A stretch of 47,046 nucleotides of DNA, taken from assembly GCF_001462205.1 (NCBI RefSeq), contig NZ_LKIR01000126.1, positions 81,209-128,254 on the forward strand, given 5' to 3'. A program made the position numbers and the translations under genes. Below, in pieces: positions 1 to 8,162 of this stretch (its first letter is position 1; each line of letters opens with the position of its first letter). The DNA is from Haloparvum sedimenti (GTDB lineage: Archaea; Halobacteriota; Halobacteria; Halobacteriales; Haloferacaceae). The notes under the pieces were generated by a model. That model was not told the DNA's origin. It did no database searches and worked only from the letters and a program-made list of their open reading frames with translations.

Positions 1-744
1 TGGGGCGACTCGACGGAGATGGTCGACCTCATCGAGTCCATCGCGCACCGTGAGGGCGACCTCGCGGACCTGCTCGCGGAGGGCGCCGAGCGCGTCGCCG
101 ACGAGGTGGGCGCACACGACAACAAGCTCTCCGTCAAGGGCCAGACCATCCCCGCCTACGACCCGCGCTGCATGAAGGGCATGGGCATCGCGTACGCCAC
201 CTCGAACCGCGGCGCGTGCCACCTGCGGGCCTACACGCCCGCGGCCGAGATCCTCGGCGTCCCCGAGAAGGTCGACCCCTACGAGTGGGAAGGGAAGGGC
301 GAGCTCACCGCCACCTTCCAGGACCTGCACGCGGTGTCGGACTCCTTCGACATCTGCAAGTTCAACGCCTTCGCGGAGGGGATCGAGGAGTACGTCCTCC
401 AGTACAACGGCATGACCGGCCGCGACGTGACCGAGGACGAGCTGTTCGAGGCGGGCGAGCGCGTCTACAACCTCGAGCGCTACTACAACAACCTCGCCGG
501 CTTCGACGGCGACGACGACACGCTCCCCAACCGCTTCCTCGACGGGCACCCGGACGCGATCCCGGGACAGGGCGCCAGCGAGGGCGAGCTCTGCGAGCTC
601 GACGAGATGAAGGCGGAGTACTACGACCACCGCGGCTGGGTCGACGGCGTCGTCCCCGACGAGAAACTGGACGACCTCGGCATCGGCGTCGGCCCCGGCA
701 CCGGCGTCTCCACGGGCGGCACCGGCGCGCCCGCGGACGATTGA
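1..744 (+). CDS. Aldehyde:ferredoxin oxidoreductase, C-terminal part (5' truncated by window)
   Basis: The window opens inside this gene, and 247 residues are visible to the TGA stop. It matches the C-terminal domains of tungsten-pterin aldehyde:ferredoxin oxidoreductases, which oxidise aldehydes to carboxylic acids with ferredoxin as acceptor in the cytoplasm. Diagnostic stretches are YATSNRGACHLRA and SDSFDICKFN. The Cys in DICKF (codon 355-357) sits where the family's last 4Fe-4S ligand lies. The N-terminal tungstopterin domain and the other three Cys ligands are outside the window. The tail is Gly/Asp-rich, as is common in halophilic orthologues. The family assignment is firm; the aldehyde substrate cannot be told. 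Confidence 0.93.
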   Translation, partial: WGDSTEMVDLIESIAHREGDLADLLAEGAERVADEVGAHDNKLSVKGQTIPAYDPRCMKGMGIAYATSNRGACHLRAYTPAAEILGVPEKVDPYEWEGKGELTATFQDLHAVSDSFDICKFNAFAEGIEEYVLQYNGMTGRDVTEDELFEAGERVYNLERYYNNLAGFDGDDDTLPNRFLDGHPDAIPGQGASEGELCELDEMKAEYYDHRGWVDGVVPDEKLDDLGIGVGPGTGVSTGGTGAPADD

Positions 745-1163
745 TCGACCGGGACCGACCTTTCATCTCGACATTTTTCTGCGTCGGGTTTGCGCGGCGC
801 GAGCGCCGCGCTCACCCATCTCCCCGAGCTCTGCTCGGGGATCAGCGAGACCCGTCGGGTCTCGCAAGCCTTGAACAATGTCGATCAAAAAGGGGCCGCG
901 GTCGGCGCTGCGGGCGCTTCGCGCCCTCGCGCCGCCGCGGTACCACGACGTCGACAGAAAACTGCCCAGCGACAGCAACGCATCAGCACCGCGACCGCAT
1001 CAGCACCGCAACCACAGCTACAAAAAACCTCACCGCACAACGACAGTCGACGGGGGAATGGGACTGAATCGGTCGCTCGACGAGGTCTCGACGTTGATCG
1101 GGGCGTTCTGAAACCGCCACTATCGCCGCAAGCGCTAATCGGCTCGGCGGAGAGGCAATGGGT
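745..1163. other. Gene-free island with stacked hairpins and G+C repeat words
   Basis: No convincing gene lies in these 419 bases; the open frames here have the Arg/Ala/Pro composition of shadow frames. A T-run at 774-778 may end the upstream transcript. Four hairpins follow in a row (792-811, 822-840, 845-865, 912-926), then a stretch around 981-1012 where the word CAGCACCGCGACCGCA recurs. The same kind of repeat is seen at 8041-8355 and, reverse-complemented, at 20420-20530. Confidence 0.7.
792..926. repeat. Cluster of four perfect-stem hairpins
   Basis: Stems seen directly: 792-800 with 803-811 (9 bp), 822-829 with 833-840 (8 bp, loop TCT), 845-853 with 857-865 (9 bp, loop GTC) and 912-917 with 921-926 (6 bp, loop TTC). 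An outer 9-bp inverted pair, TTGATCGAC (741-749) and GTCGATCAA (880-888), brackets the first three and includes the stop codon of the oxidoreductase. Possible roles are transcription termination, mRNA 3'-end protection or a small repeat element. Confidence 0.75.
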
Positions 1164-1553
1164 ATGTCCCTCTCGCGTACGGTCACCGTTCTCGGCGTCG
1201 GCCTGACAGCGTTCCTCGTCGCCACCGCCGTCGTGACGGAACTCGCGGCGTCGGCCGTCGAGTTCTCGCTGTTTCTCGGACTCCCCGCGGGCCTCGTGGC
1301 GGGAGTCGTGGCGGCCGGACTCGCTCATCGCCGTCTCTCCCGCGTTGCGTCGCCCCCGGTGCGGGGCGCGTTGGCCGGCGTCGCCGCGGTGAGCTACGCC
1401 GCGCTCGCGCTGTTCGCGGTCCGGTACGCCGTCTCCGCGGCGCGGCCCTTCCTGTCGACCGCGACCGTGGTGATCGTCGCGGTGGCGGTCGGCGCCGCCG
1501 TCGGCGTCGCGGTGAACCTGCACGTGCGTCGCCGTGAGAACTCGTTCGACTGA
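1164..1553 (+). CDS. Small four-helix membrane protein, unknown function
   Basis: 129 residues, nearly all hydrophobic, with about four membrane-spanning segments (roughly residues 7-29, 33-53, 64-86 and 93-115) and a short charged tail ending RRRENSFD. A GGAGAGG stretch at 1149-1155 is spaced correctly for the ATG at 1164, so I prefer it to the ATG at 1158, which lies too close. I do not recognise a named family. The two G+C-rich membrane genes here (this one and the next) run in the same direction but have their own promoters. Confidence 0.75.
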   Translation: MSLSRTVTVLGVGLTAFLVATAVVTELAASAVEFSLFLGLPAGLVAGVVAAGLAHRRLSRVASPPVRGALAGVAAVSYAALALFAVRYAVSAARPFLSTATVVIVAVAVGAAVGVAVNLHVRRRENSFD

Positions 1554-1601
1554 ACGCTTCCGCCGTATCGCTTAAGTCCGTACCGTCGGATGGCTGCCGG
1601 T

Positions 1602-1910
1602 ATGGGATACTCCCCGCTCACTCTCTCGAAGGCCCTCCGCACGCCGCTCGGGACCGCGCTCGCGGCCCTCTCGGTCATCGTCCTGGTGTACAGCGTCTTC
1701 ATACGGGCGCGCATCCTCGCCGGCGTGCTGTTCGTCGCGCTCGTCGCCCTCGGCTTCATCGCCTACCGACTGCTCGCGGCGGTCGAGGCGGTCGCCGACG
1801 GCCATCAGCGCCTCGCCGACGCCCGCGAACGCGAAGCGTTCACGCGGTCGTCCGGCGCGCCGGACTCCTCGATCGACGAGGATGCCGCCGACGAGGACGC
1901 CCGAGCCTGA
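1602..1910 (+). CDS. Small two-helix membrane protein with acidic tail
   Basis: 102 residues from the ATG at 1602. A TATA-like CTTAAG at 1571-1576 lies about 28 bases upstream, fitting a leaderless transcript, so the ATG at 1590 is less likely. Two transmembrane segments (about residues 16-33 and 38-58) are followed by a soluble tail with an amphipathic stretch and a strongly acidic end (SIDEDAADEDARA). No enzymatic motif is visible and the family is not recognised. It probably sits in the membrane with its C-terminus exposed. Confidence 0.7.
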   Translation: MGYSPLTLSKALRTPLGTALAALSVIVLVYSVFIRARILAGVLFVALVALGFIAYRLLAAVEAVADGHQRLADAREREAFTRSSGAPDSSIDEDAADEDARA

Positions 1911-1946
1911 CGGACACGGGGCGTCGCGGGGATCGACTGCCCGCGG

Positions 1947-2888
1947 TCAGAAGTCGGCCGCGACGCTCGTCTGCATCCCGTCGGTGTTGAACGCGCTCCC
2001 GGCACCGGCGTCGTCGAGGACGATCAGGCCCGCTCCGGAGCCGGTGATCTCGCCGAACTCGGCGAGCGCGCGGTCGGCGGCCCGCTGCGCGCTCGACCCC
2101 TCCTCCAGATACCGCACCGCCCGCCGGGTGAGCGTGACGCGCGCGATGTCCTCGCCGGCTCCCGTGGCGCTTGCGCCCCCCGCCGGCGAACAGAAGAAGC
2201 CGGAGCCGACCTGCGGTACGTCCCCGACCCGGCCCGCGAGCGCGAACGACCGTCCACCCGTCGAGGTAGCGGCCGCGAACGTCTCGCCGTCGAACGCGAC
2301 CGCGCCGACGGTGTCGTGGTCGGGCGCCTCGCGCTCGTCGCGCCCCCCGCCGGCGCGGTCGGTGACGCCCGCTCCGTCCCCGCCACTTCCGCCGGCCTGA
2401 TCGCTCCCGGACCCGAACCGCTCGTGCAGCCAGTCGAGGTGCTCGCGCGGGCCGCCCTGTGGCGGGTTCTCCTCGGCGAACCGCTCGCGCTTCTCGGCGG
2501 TCAGCAGGTCCACGCCCGTCTCGACGCCGAACTCCGCCGCGAGGTCGACCGCGTGCTCGCCGGAGACGAACACGTGCGGTGTCTCCTCCAGCACGACGCG
2601 CGCCGCGGAGACGGCGTGCTCGACGCCCGGCATCGAGCAGACCGCCCCGACCGCGCGGTCCGAGGTCATCAGGCCCGCGTCCGTGCGCACGACGCCGTCG
2701 GACTGGACCGCGCCGCCGACGCCGGCGTTGAACCGCGGGTTCGTCTCCAGCACCCGCACCGCCGCCTCGACCGCGTCGAGCGGACGCCCGGCCTCGGTCC
2801 CCGTCGCCGCCGCCTCGTCAAGGACCGCCTGTCGCGGCTCCGGCTCGTCCGGGCTCCCGCCCGCGCCGCCGTGAACGATGACTCGCAT
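1947..2888 (-). CDS. Isoaspartyl peptidase / plant-type L-asparaginase (Ntn hydrolase)
   Basis: 313 residues beginning MRVIVHGGAGG, the hallmark start of the plant-type asparaginase (EcAIII-like) family. The proenzyme is expected to cleave itself before the Thr in HDTVGAVAFD (about residue 193), giving the nucleophile of the beta subunit. The reaction is hydrolysis of L-asparagine or beta-aspartyl dipeptides. The linker before the cleavage site (about 160-190) is rich in Gly, Asp and Ser, as is usual in halophiles. The C-terminus FNTDGMQTS is typical. A second, unrelated asparaginase lies at 14222-15322. The family call is secure; peptide versus free-amide preference is not shown. Confidence 0.93.
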   Translation of the reverse strand: MRVIVHGGAGGSPDEPEPRQAVLDEAAATGTEAGRPLDAVEAAVRVLETNPRFNAGVGGAVQSDGVVRTDAGLMTSDRAVGAVCSMPGVEHAVSAARVVLEETPHVFVSGEHAVDLAAEFGVETGVDLLTAEKRERFAEENPPQGGPREHLDWLHERFGSGSDQAGGSGGDGAGVTDRAGGGRDEREAPDHDTVGAVAFDGETFAAATSTGGRSFALAGRVGDVPQVGSGFFCSPAGGASATGAGEDIARVTLTRRAVRYLEEGSSAQRAADRALAEFGEITGSGAGLIVLDDAGAGSAFNTDGMQTSVAADF

Positions 2889-3026
2889 ACGCAGGAGGAT
2901 TCGTGGGACGGGGTTAAGCCTCGGGGAAGCGGTCGGGGCGGCCGGGTCGAGCGGTCACCGACGGCGGCCTGTCTGGTCGGGCCCAGCCCGCGGAAGCGCT
3001 ATCCCTGTGAACGACTACCACCGCAT

Positions 3027-3689
3027 ATGCCCTCGACGCTGATCCACGCCGGGTTCGCGGCGCTGCTCGCGGCGGCGCTGCTGACGGACGACTTCGACGC
3101 TCGCGCGCTGGCGGTCGTGGTCGGCGCCGCGGTCGTCCCGGACCTGGACACGTTCATCGGGCTGTGGTTGATCGACGGCGGTCACCGCGCCGTGCTCCAC
3201 AACCTGCTGGTCCCCTCTGTGCTGCTCATCGCGGCGTGGGTCGACGTACGGCGCGGAGCCGACTCACGGATCCTGGCCCGCTGGGGGCCGGGAGGCTGGC
3301 GGCTCGCGTGGGTGAGCCTCTTCGGCGGCTGGATCGTCGCGGCCGTGCTGCTGGACGCCTTCTTCAACGGCGCGAACCTGTTGTGGCCCGTCCACGACGA
3401 GTTCATCGACCTGTCAGGACACCTGCTGATCTCCGACCAGCGCGGCTTCGAGCAGACGTTCATCGAGTTCGAGCGGACCGCCGACGGCGGGACCGCGGTC
3501 GGGAGCGACCATAGCCGCGGGTCGACCGGGGAGCAGCACTACTGGACCTACGCGGACATGGGCCCGGACGCGGACGAGGACACCGAGCGGATCGGCTACG
3601 TCTTCGACCGCGGGACGTACATGGTGATCGCGCTGGCGGGCTACGCGACCGCGGGCTTCCGGCTGTTGGAAGCGCGGCGAGGCGAGTGA
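3027..3689 (+). CDS. DUF457-type membrane-bound metal-dependent hydrolase-like protein
   Basis: 220 residues from the ATG at 3027. The N-terminus MPSTLIHAGFAALLAAALL, the PDLDTFIG motif and the HRAVLHNLL motif are those of the YdjM/DUF457 membrane family, whose conserved His and Asp residues suggest a metal site near the membrane. About four to five hydrophobic segments are present, including the last near residues 195-213. The stretch around residues 125-190 is soluble and not part of the core family pattern. The biochemical role is unproven in archaea. The gene stands alone between convergent and co-directional neighbours. Confidence 0.8.
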   Translation: MPSTLIHAGFAALLAAALLTDDFDARALAVVVGAAVVPDLDTFIGLWLIDGGHRAVLHNLLVPSVLLIAAWVDVRRGADSRILARWGPGGWRLAWVSLFGGWIVAAVLLDAFFNGANLLWPVHDEFIDLSGHLLISDQRGFEQTFIEFERTADGGTAVGSDHSRGSTGEQHYWTYADMGPDADEDTERIGYVFDRGTYMVIALAGYATAGFRLLEARRGE

Positions 3690-3783
3690 GGAACTCGACG
3701 CACGCGTCCGTTTGCGGCAGTCTTCGCGGTCGGGAGCAAAAGCGGCAGGCACTTTAGGGCGCTCCAAGAAGCCACGAACGTTC

Positions 3784-5046
3784 ATGAGCTACGACAAGGT
3801 CGACGTGCCCGAAGAGGGCGAGGCGATCACCCTCGCCGACGAGGAGACGGGCGAGCTGGACGTGCCGGCGAACCCGATCATCCCGATCCTCCACGGTGAC
3901 GGTATCGGGACCGACGTCGGTCCCGCCGCCCAGAAGGTGCTCGACGCCGCCGCCGAGGCGACCGGCCGCTCCATCGCTTGGATGCGCGTGTACGGCGGCG
4001 AGAGCGCCCGCGAGAAGTACGACGAGAACCTCCCCGACGACACCGTCGACGCCATCCGCGAGTTCCGCGTCGCGATCAAGGGCCCGATGACGACGCCGGT
4101 CGGCTCCGGCTTCCGTTCGCTCAACGTCGCGCTCCGCCAGACGCTCGACCTGTACGCGAACGTCCGCCCGACCTACCACCTCGACGGCGTCCCGTCCCCG
4201 GTGAAGAACCCCGAGGAGATGGACATGATCACCTTCCGTGAGAACACGGAGGACGTCTACGCCGGCATCGAGTGGGAGGCCGGCACCGACGACGTCGAGC
4301 AGGTCCGTGACTTCCTCGAGGACGAGATGGACGTGGCCGACGTCATCCATGACGGCCCCGTCGGTATCGGCGTCAAGCCCATCTCCGAATACGCCTCCAA
4401 GCGGCTCATCCGCGAGGCGTACGACTACGCGCTCGCGAACGACCGCGACTCGGTGACGCTCGTCCACAAGGGCAACATCATGAAGTTCACCGAGGCGCAG
4501 TTCCGCGACTGGGGCTACGAGCTGGCCGAAGAAGAGTACGGCGACGAGCTCATCACCGAGGACGAGCTGTGGGACGAGTACGACGGCGAGCAGCCCAACG
4601 ACACCGTGGTCGTCAAGGACCGCATCGCCGACAACATGCTCCAGCAGCTCCTGACGCGGACGAGCGACTACTCGGTCATCGCGACGATGAACCTCAACGG
4701 CGACTACATGTCCGACGCCGCCGGCGCCCAGATCGGCGGCCTCGGCATCGCGCCCGGCGTCAACTACGGTCACGGCCGCGCGCTGGCCGAGCCCGTCCAC
4801 GGCTCCGCGCCGAAGTACGCCGGTCAGGACAAGGTCAACCCGACCGCGATGATCCTCTCCGGCCGCGAGATGCTCGACTACCTCGGCTGGTCCGACGCCG
4901 CGGACCTCGTCCGCGACGCCGTCGAGGAGACCATCTCCTCCGGCAAGGTCACCTACGACCTCCACCGCCAGATCGAGGGCGGCGAGAAGCTCGCCACCTC
5001 CGAGTTCGCCGAGGCGGTCGTCGACAACATCGAGAAGCTCGCGTAG
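3784..5046 (+). CDS. icd: Isocitrate dehydrogenase (NADP-type)
   Basis: 420 residues, the usual length for haloarchaeal enzymes. It converts isocitrate to 2-oxoglutarate and CO2 in the TCA cycle. Visible motifs are ILHGDGIG near residue 36, the substrate loop VGSGFRSLNVALRQ with Ser112, ENTEDVYAGIEW (about 158-169), the KGNIMKFTE region, and HGSAPKYAGQDKVNPTA near the C-terminus. The ATG at 3784 is chosen because a TATA-like CTTTAGG lies about 30 bases upstream, as for a leaderless mRNA, and because the protein then starts like orthologues. A T-run follows the stop. Confidence 0.97.
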   Translation: MSYDKVDVPEEGEAITLADEETGELDVPANPIIPILHGDGIGTDVGPAAQKVLDAAAEATGRSIAWMRVYGGESAREKYDENLPDDTVDAIREFRVAIKGPMTTPVGSGFRSLNVALRQTLDLYANVRPTYHLDGVPSPVKNPEEMDMITFRENTEDVYAGIEWEAGTDDVEQVRDFLEDEMDVADVIHDGPVGIGVKPISEYASKRLIREAYDYALANDRDSVTLVHKGNIMKFTEAQFRDWGYELAEEEYGDELITEDELWDEYDGEQPNDTVVVKDRIADNMLQQLLTRTSDYSVIATMNLNGDYMSDAAGAQIGGLGIAPGVNYGHGRALAEPVHGSAPKYAGQDKVNPTAMILSGREMLDYLGWSDAADLVRDAVEETISSGKVTYDLHRQIEGGEKLATSEFAEAVVDNIEKLA

Positions 5047-5073
5047 ACGGCATCCGGCGTCCGATTCGCCCGC

Positions 5074-5079
5074 TTTTTT
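5074..5079 (+). terminator. T-tract after icd
   Basis: Six consecutive T lie 28 bases after the icd stop codon in otherwise G+C-rich DNA. Oligo-T runs on the coding strand are the usual archaeal termination signal. Confidence 0.6.
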
Positions 5080-5205
5080 GAAACGCTGCAACGCTGCGAA
5101 GCTGCTGACGACGCGTCGTGATCCCCGCCGCGACGCGGAGTCAAACGGACCCGAGACCGCGCCCCGTAGCGGGGAGCTGCCGGTGGGGCCCCTGCGAACC
5201 GCCCG

Positions 5206-6138
5206 TCAGTCGTCCGTCTCTTCGGCCTCCGCGAGGTGCTCGCGGATCGCTTCCTCGTCCAGCGCGTCGAGCACGCGGTCGGTGCCGACCGTCTCCACGA
5301 AGCGCCGGAGACCGCGCTCGGCCAGGTCCTCGACCTCCTCGGGCGTCCGCCGTGTCTCGAAGGCGCGGTCGATGTAGCGCTCGCGGCGCTCCCGGTGTTC
5401 GGGGGTGTCCGTCTCGCCTTCGGTCTCGTTGTCGAACCACTCGCGCCAGCGGTCGCGTTCGGCCCATTCGCCGGAGAACTCCGAATCCTGACGGAGCCAG
5501 TCGTAGTGGTCGACGACTTCGCCGGTGAACCCCTCCTCGCGCCGCCGGTCGGCGATCAGACCGCGCGCGACGTGCGCGCCGTTGCCGGCGGCGACGACCG
5601 CCTGCGCGCTCCGGTCGTCCGCGGGCGAGGCGACGTAGAGCCCCGTCACGTCGGTCCGCCCGTCCGCGTCCGGGTAGGTCGGGTCGAACCGCTCCTCCAC
5701 CTCGCCGTGATGCTCCTGTTCGGTGAACATGTCGCCCTCGTCGAGGGGGCGCAGGTAGGAGCCGTCGTACCACGAGGCGGCCACGACGCTCTCGGCCGTG
5801 ACGGTCGTCCCCTCGTCCGTCTCGACGACGAACCCTTCCTCGGAGCGGTCGACGCGCTCCACCAGCTCCGCCTCGATGGTCGCGCCGGCCTCGCGGACGT
5901 GCTCGTCGAGGAGGTCGCGGAACGCGTCGACCGGGATCCCGCCCGGGAAGCCGGGGTAGTTCTCCAGGTACGCACAGCGCGGGAGCGCCGCGTTGCCGCG
6001 GTCGAACACCAGCGTGTCGAGGCCGTACCGCGCGGTGAAGACCGCGGCCGCGCTGCCGGCCGGCCCGCCCCCGACGACCACTACGTCTCGGTCGGCGCCG
6101 GACCCCTCCCGATCGCTCTCGGCTTCGGCGTCGCCCAC
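5206..6138 (-). CDS. FAD-dependent NAD(P)/FAD oxidoreductase (thioredoxin-reductase-like fold)
   Basis: 310 residues. The N-terminal Rossmann motif VVVGGGPAGSAAAVF (about 20-34) binds FAD, and the YLENYPGFPGG stretch is typical of thioredoxin-reductase-like flavoproteins. A second FAD-contacting region (VTGLYVASPADD) occurs around residues 165-176. The redox-active CxxC of true thioredoxin reductases is absent, so it is not a classical TrxR. The C-terminal third is highly charged and unlike the core family. The gene starts one base after the end of the iron-boxed binding-protein gene, so the two are almost surely co-transcribed. A role in reducing an imported ferric complex is my inference. 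Confidence 0.82.
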   Translation of the reverse strand: MGDAEAESDREGSGADRDVVVVGGGPAGSAAAVFTARYGLDTLVFDRGNAALPRCAYLENYPGFPGGIPVDAFRDLLDEHVREAGATIEAELVERVDRSEEGFVVETDEGTTVTAESVVAASWYDGSYLRPLDEGDMFTEQEHHGEVEERFDPTYPDADGRTDVTGLYVASPADDRSAQAVVAAGNGAHVARGLIADRRREEGFTGEVVDHYDWLRQDSEFSGEWAERDRWREWFDNETEGETDTPEHRERRERYIDRAFETRRTPEEVEDLAERGLRRFVETVGTDRVLDALDEEAIREHLAEAEETDD

Positions 6139-6139
6139 G

Positions 6140-7333
6140 TCAGAACTCCCCGTTGACGATGGCCGCGACGCGGTCGCGGTCGAACAGTTCCTCGCTCCCG
6201 AACGCGTCCGGGTACAGCGCCTGCGCGGCGCGTTCGAGCTGGAACATGTGGACGACCGGCCCCTGATAGGTGACGCCGCCGTAGACCACGCGATCGTTCT
6301 GTACCGCGGTGAGCTCGCTGGCCACGTCGTGGGACTCCAGGTGCGAGCGGATCTCCTCGTCGAAGTATTCCGGGGTGATCTCGCCCTGCAGGCGCACGGC
6401 GAGCGCGTCGGGGTCGATCTCCAGTAAGGTCTCGTAGTCGATCGTCGCGCCGCCGGCCTGCGCGTCGGTGACCCCGTGCTCCGCCAGCGCGTCGCCGACG
6501 CCGAGGTCGCGCCAGTGCTTCGACTGGGTTCCCTCGCCGATCAGGTACGGGTAGTACGACTCCGGCGGCACCTGCTCGGGGTAGACGACCGCCACGTCCG
6601 GGCGGTCCTCGGGGAGCCGCGACTCGACGTCCGCGATGACCTCGTCGTGGTAGGACGCGAACGCCTCGTACCGCTCGCGCTCCTGAAAGACTTCCGCGAG
6701 CTTCTCGAAGGCCTCGTAGAGGTCGTAGTACGGGTAGTCGTGCCAGTCGTAGACGTGGGAGAATATCGTGTTGCCGAGGAACGGGCCGACGTTCTCGTCG
6801 ATCTCGGCGACCTCGTCGCGGCTCCACTGCAGCCGGTTGACCATGAAGTTCGGGTCGATGACGTGGACGTCCGCGTCGAGCTCGTAGAACGCCTCCTTGT
6901 CGGTGCCGTTCTGCCACAGCTCCACGAGCGACTCCTCGTCGACGGAGACGCCCGGCAGCTCCTCGTAGAGGTGCGACGCGAACCGCGCCTTCACGCCGAC
7001 CGCCGCGAGCCCGTCCGCCTGCCCGAGCGCGACGCCCATGTCGGCGTAGTCGCCCGTGTACGGGAACCACGTCTCCGGAACCGACTCGAACGCCACGGTC
7101 CCGACCGGCTCCATCGTCATCTCGTAGGCGCCCTCGTCTCCCGCCTCGACGTCCGTCTCGGTCGGCGTCTCCGGCGCGTCGGTCGGCGTCGGTTCGGCTT
7201 CAGTCCCCTCCGGCTCCGCCGACGGATCCTCACCGCTTCCGGTACAGCCCGCGAGCGCGCCGGTCGCGATGGCCCCACCGAAGGCGAGGTACCGTCTGCG
7301 CGTCGGTCCGTCGGTGCTGTCGTCTGACGACAT
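6140..7333 (-). CDS. TAT-exported ABC substrate-binding lipoprotein (Fe3+-siderophore/cobalamin type)
   Basis: 397 residues. The N-terminus has the twin-Arg motif TRRRYLA (11-17), a hydrophobic stretch and the lipobox LAGC (27-30), followed by the acidic, Thr-rich linker usual in haloarchaeal lipoproteins. The body resembles periplasmic-binding proteins of the FepB/BtuF class, which carry ferric siderophores or cobalamin to an ABC importer. No permease or ATPase is adjacent, so it must work with a transporter elsewhere. The ATG is four bases from a perfect 8-2-8 palindrome matching metal-dependent DtxR/IdeR-type operators, which points to repression when iron is plentiful. Confidence 0.87.
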   Translation of the reverse strand: MSSDDSTDGPTRRRYLAFGGAIATGALAGCTGSGEDPSAEPEGTEAEPTPTDAPETPTETDVEAGDEGAYEMTMEPVGTVAFESVPETWFPYTGDYADMGVALGQADGLAAVGVKARFASHLYEELPGVSVDEESLVELWQNGTDKEAFYELDADVHVIDPNFMVNRLQWSRDEVAEIDENVGPFLGNTIFSHVYDWHDYPYYDLYEAFEKLAEVFQERERYEAFASYHDEVIADVESRLPEDRPDVAVVYPEQVPPESYYPYLIGEGTQSKHWRDLGVGDALAEHGVTDAQAGGATIDYETLLEIDPDALAVRLQGEITPEYFDEEIRSHLESHDVASELTAVQNDRVVYGGVTYQGPVVHMFQLERAAQALYPDAFGSEELFDRDRVAAIVNGEF

Positions 7334-7336
7334 ATC

Positions 7337-7354
7337 TTTTAGGCCTGCCTAAAA
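7337..7354 (-). promoter_or_regulatory. Iron-box-like operator (DtxR/IdeR/SirR type)
   Basis: The sequence TTTTAGGC-CT-GCCTAAAA is a perfect 8-bp inverted repeat around a 2-bp centre. It fits the TTAGGC...GCCTAA core bound by DtxR-family regulators, which control iron uptake in haloarchaea. It lies directly before the ATG of the binding-protein gene, where a bound regulator would cover the start of the transcript. Confidence 0.82.
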
Positions 7355-7438
7355 CCCTATATCGGTTCCGATCCGCGGAGCACGGTGGCGGAACGCGACC
7401 GGTCGTCGAGAACGCCGCCCGCAGGGTCCTCAGTCCCG

Positions 7439-7777
7439 CTAGTCCTGCCAGTCGGGGTTCGGCCGCGGCGGCGAGAAGATGTCGTAGCCCTCGACCGGAA
7501 TTTCCGTGTCGTTGCGCGCGGCGTGGGGCTCGTCGCCGGGGATGACGTAGGAGTCGCCCTCGTGGACCAGCAGCTCCTCGCCGTCGACGAGGAACGTGAG
7601 CGTGCTCTGCGTGATGACGCCCGCCTGCTCGTGTTCGTGGCTGTGGACGGGGACCTCCGCGCCGGGCGCGATGGTGAATCCCTGCACGCTCGTCTCCTCG
7701 CCGGTAGCCTCCTGCGTGAGGTGGACCCCGGGGACCGCCTCCACGGGCTTCGTCTCGTCCTCGTGTACGATGTCCAT
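7439..7777 (-). CDS. Small cupin-domain protein
   Basis: 112 residues forming a single cupin barrel. Metal ligands are visible in motif 1 as HSHEHEQ (H45, H47, E50), and H85 in GDEPHAARND supplies the motif 2 His. GDSYVIPGDEPHAA is typical of the second cupin motif. Such small cupins are metal-dependent enzymes or sensors of very varied function, so no substrate can be assigned. A Pro-rich C-terminus (SPPRPNPDWQD) closes the protein. It points away from the ZIP transporter across a large repeat-bearing gap. Confidence 0.87.
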   Translation of the reverse strand: MDIVHEDETKPVEAVPGVHLTQEATGEETSVQGFTIAPGAEVPVHSHEHEQAGVITQSTLTFLVDGEELLVHEGDSYVIPGDEPHAARNDTEIPVEGYDIFSPPRPNPDWQD

Positions 7778-8012
7778 ACGGGTGGAGGGAGGCGGGACGG
7801 CATAAAGCTCCGGGCGCGAACGGGGACCCTACTGGTCCGGACCGCGCCGGTCGGAACGCCCCGGTCGACTCTCTCTACGGCGTTTTTCTGTAACTGCCGT
7901 TGATCCTGCTGGTCTGGTCAGCAACGCCCGAAAAGCCCCACCCGACTCTCCCTGCTACTGATCGGGATCTGGTGCAGGTGCTGCTGATCTTGACAGCAAC
8001 ATCCAGAAAGCC

Positions 8013-8032
8013 CAGCCGGATCGATCCGGCTG
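8013..8032. repeat. Perfect 20-bp palindrome in a longer imperfect dyad
   Basis: The half-site CAGCCGGATC is followed at once by its reverse complement. Outer arms GAAAG and CTTTC at 8006-8010 and 8036-8040 extend it to a 35-base imperfect dyad. It could be an operator, a hairpin at an RNA end or a small repeat-element core. Confidence 0.75.
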
Positions 8033-8050
8033 CCCCTTTCAGTCCCACCC

Positions 8051-8135
8051 ACCGCACCGCGACCGCACCGCGACCGCACCGCGACCGCACCGCAACCGCC
8101 CCGCGACCGCACCGCAACCGCCCCGCGACCGCACA
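8051..8135. repeat. Tandem array of an 11-bp unit (ACCGCACCGCG)
   Basis: About seven to eight imperfect copies of an 11-base unit run head to tail, with A/G and C/A changes. There are no spacers, so this is a minisatellite-like repeat and not CRISPR. Confidence 0.8.
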
Positions 8136-8162
8136 GCAGCCTCGCACCTCCCCAACCTCGGC

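Noticed and set aside
5206-6138. Classical thioredoxin reductase
   Set aside because: The FAD-binding part is similar, but the redox-active CxxC between the two binding domains is absent.
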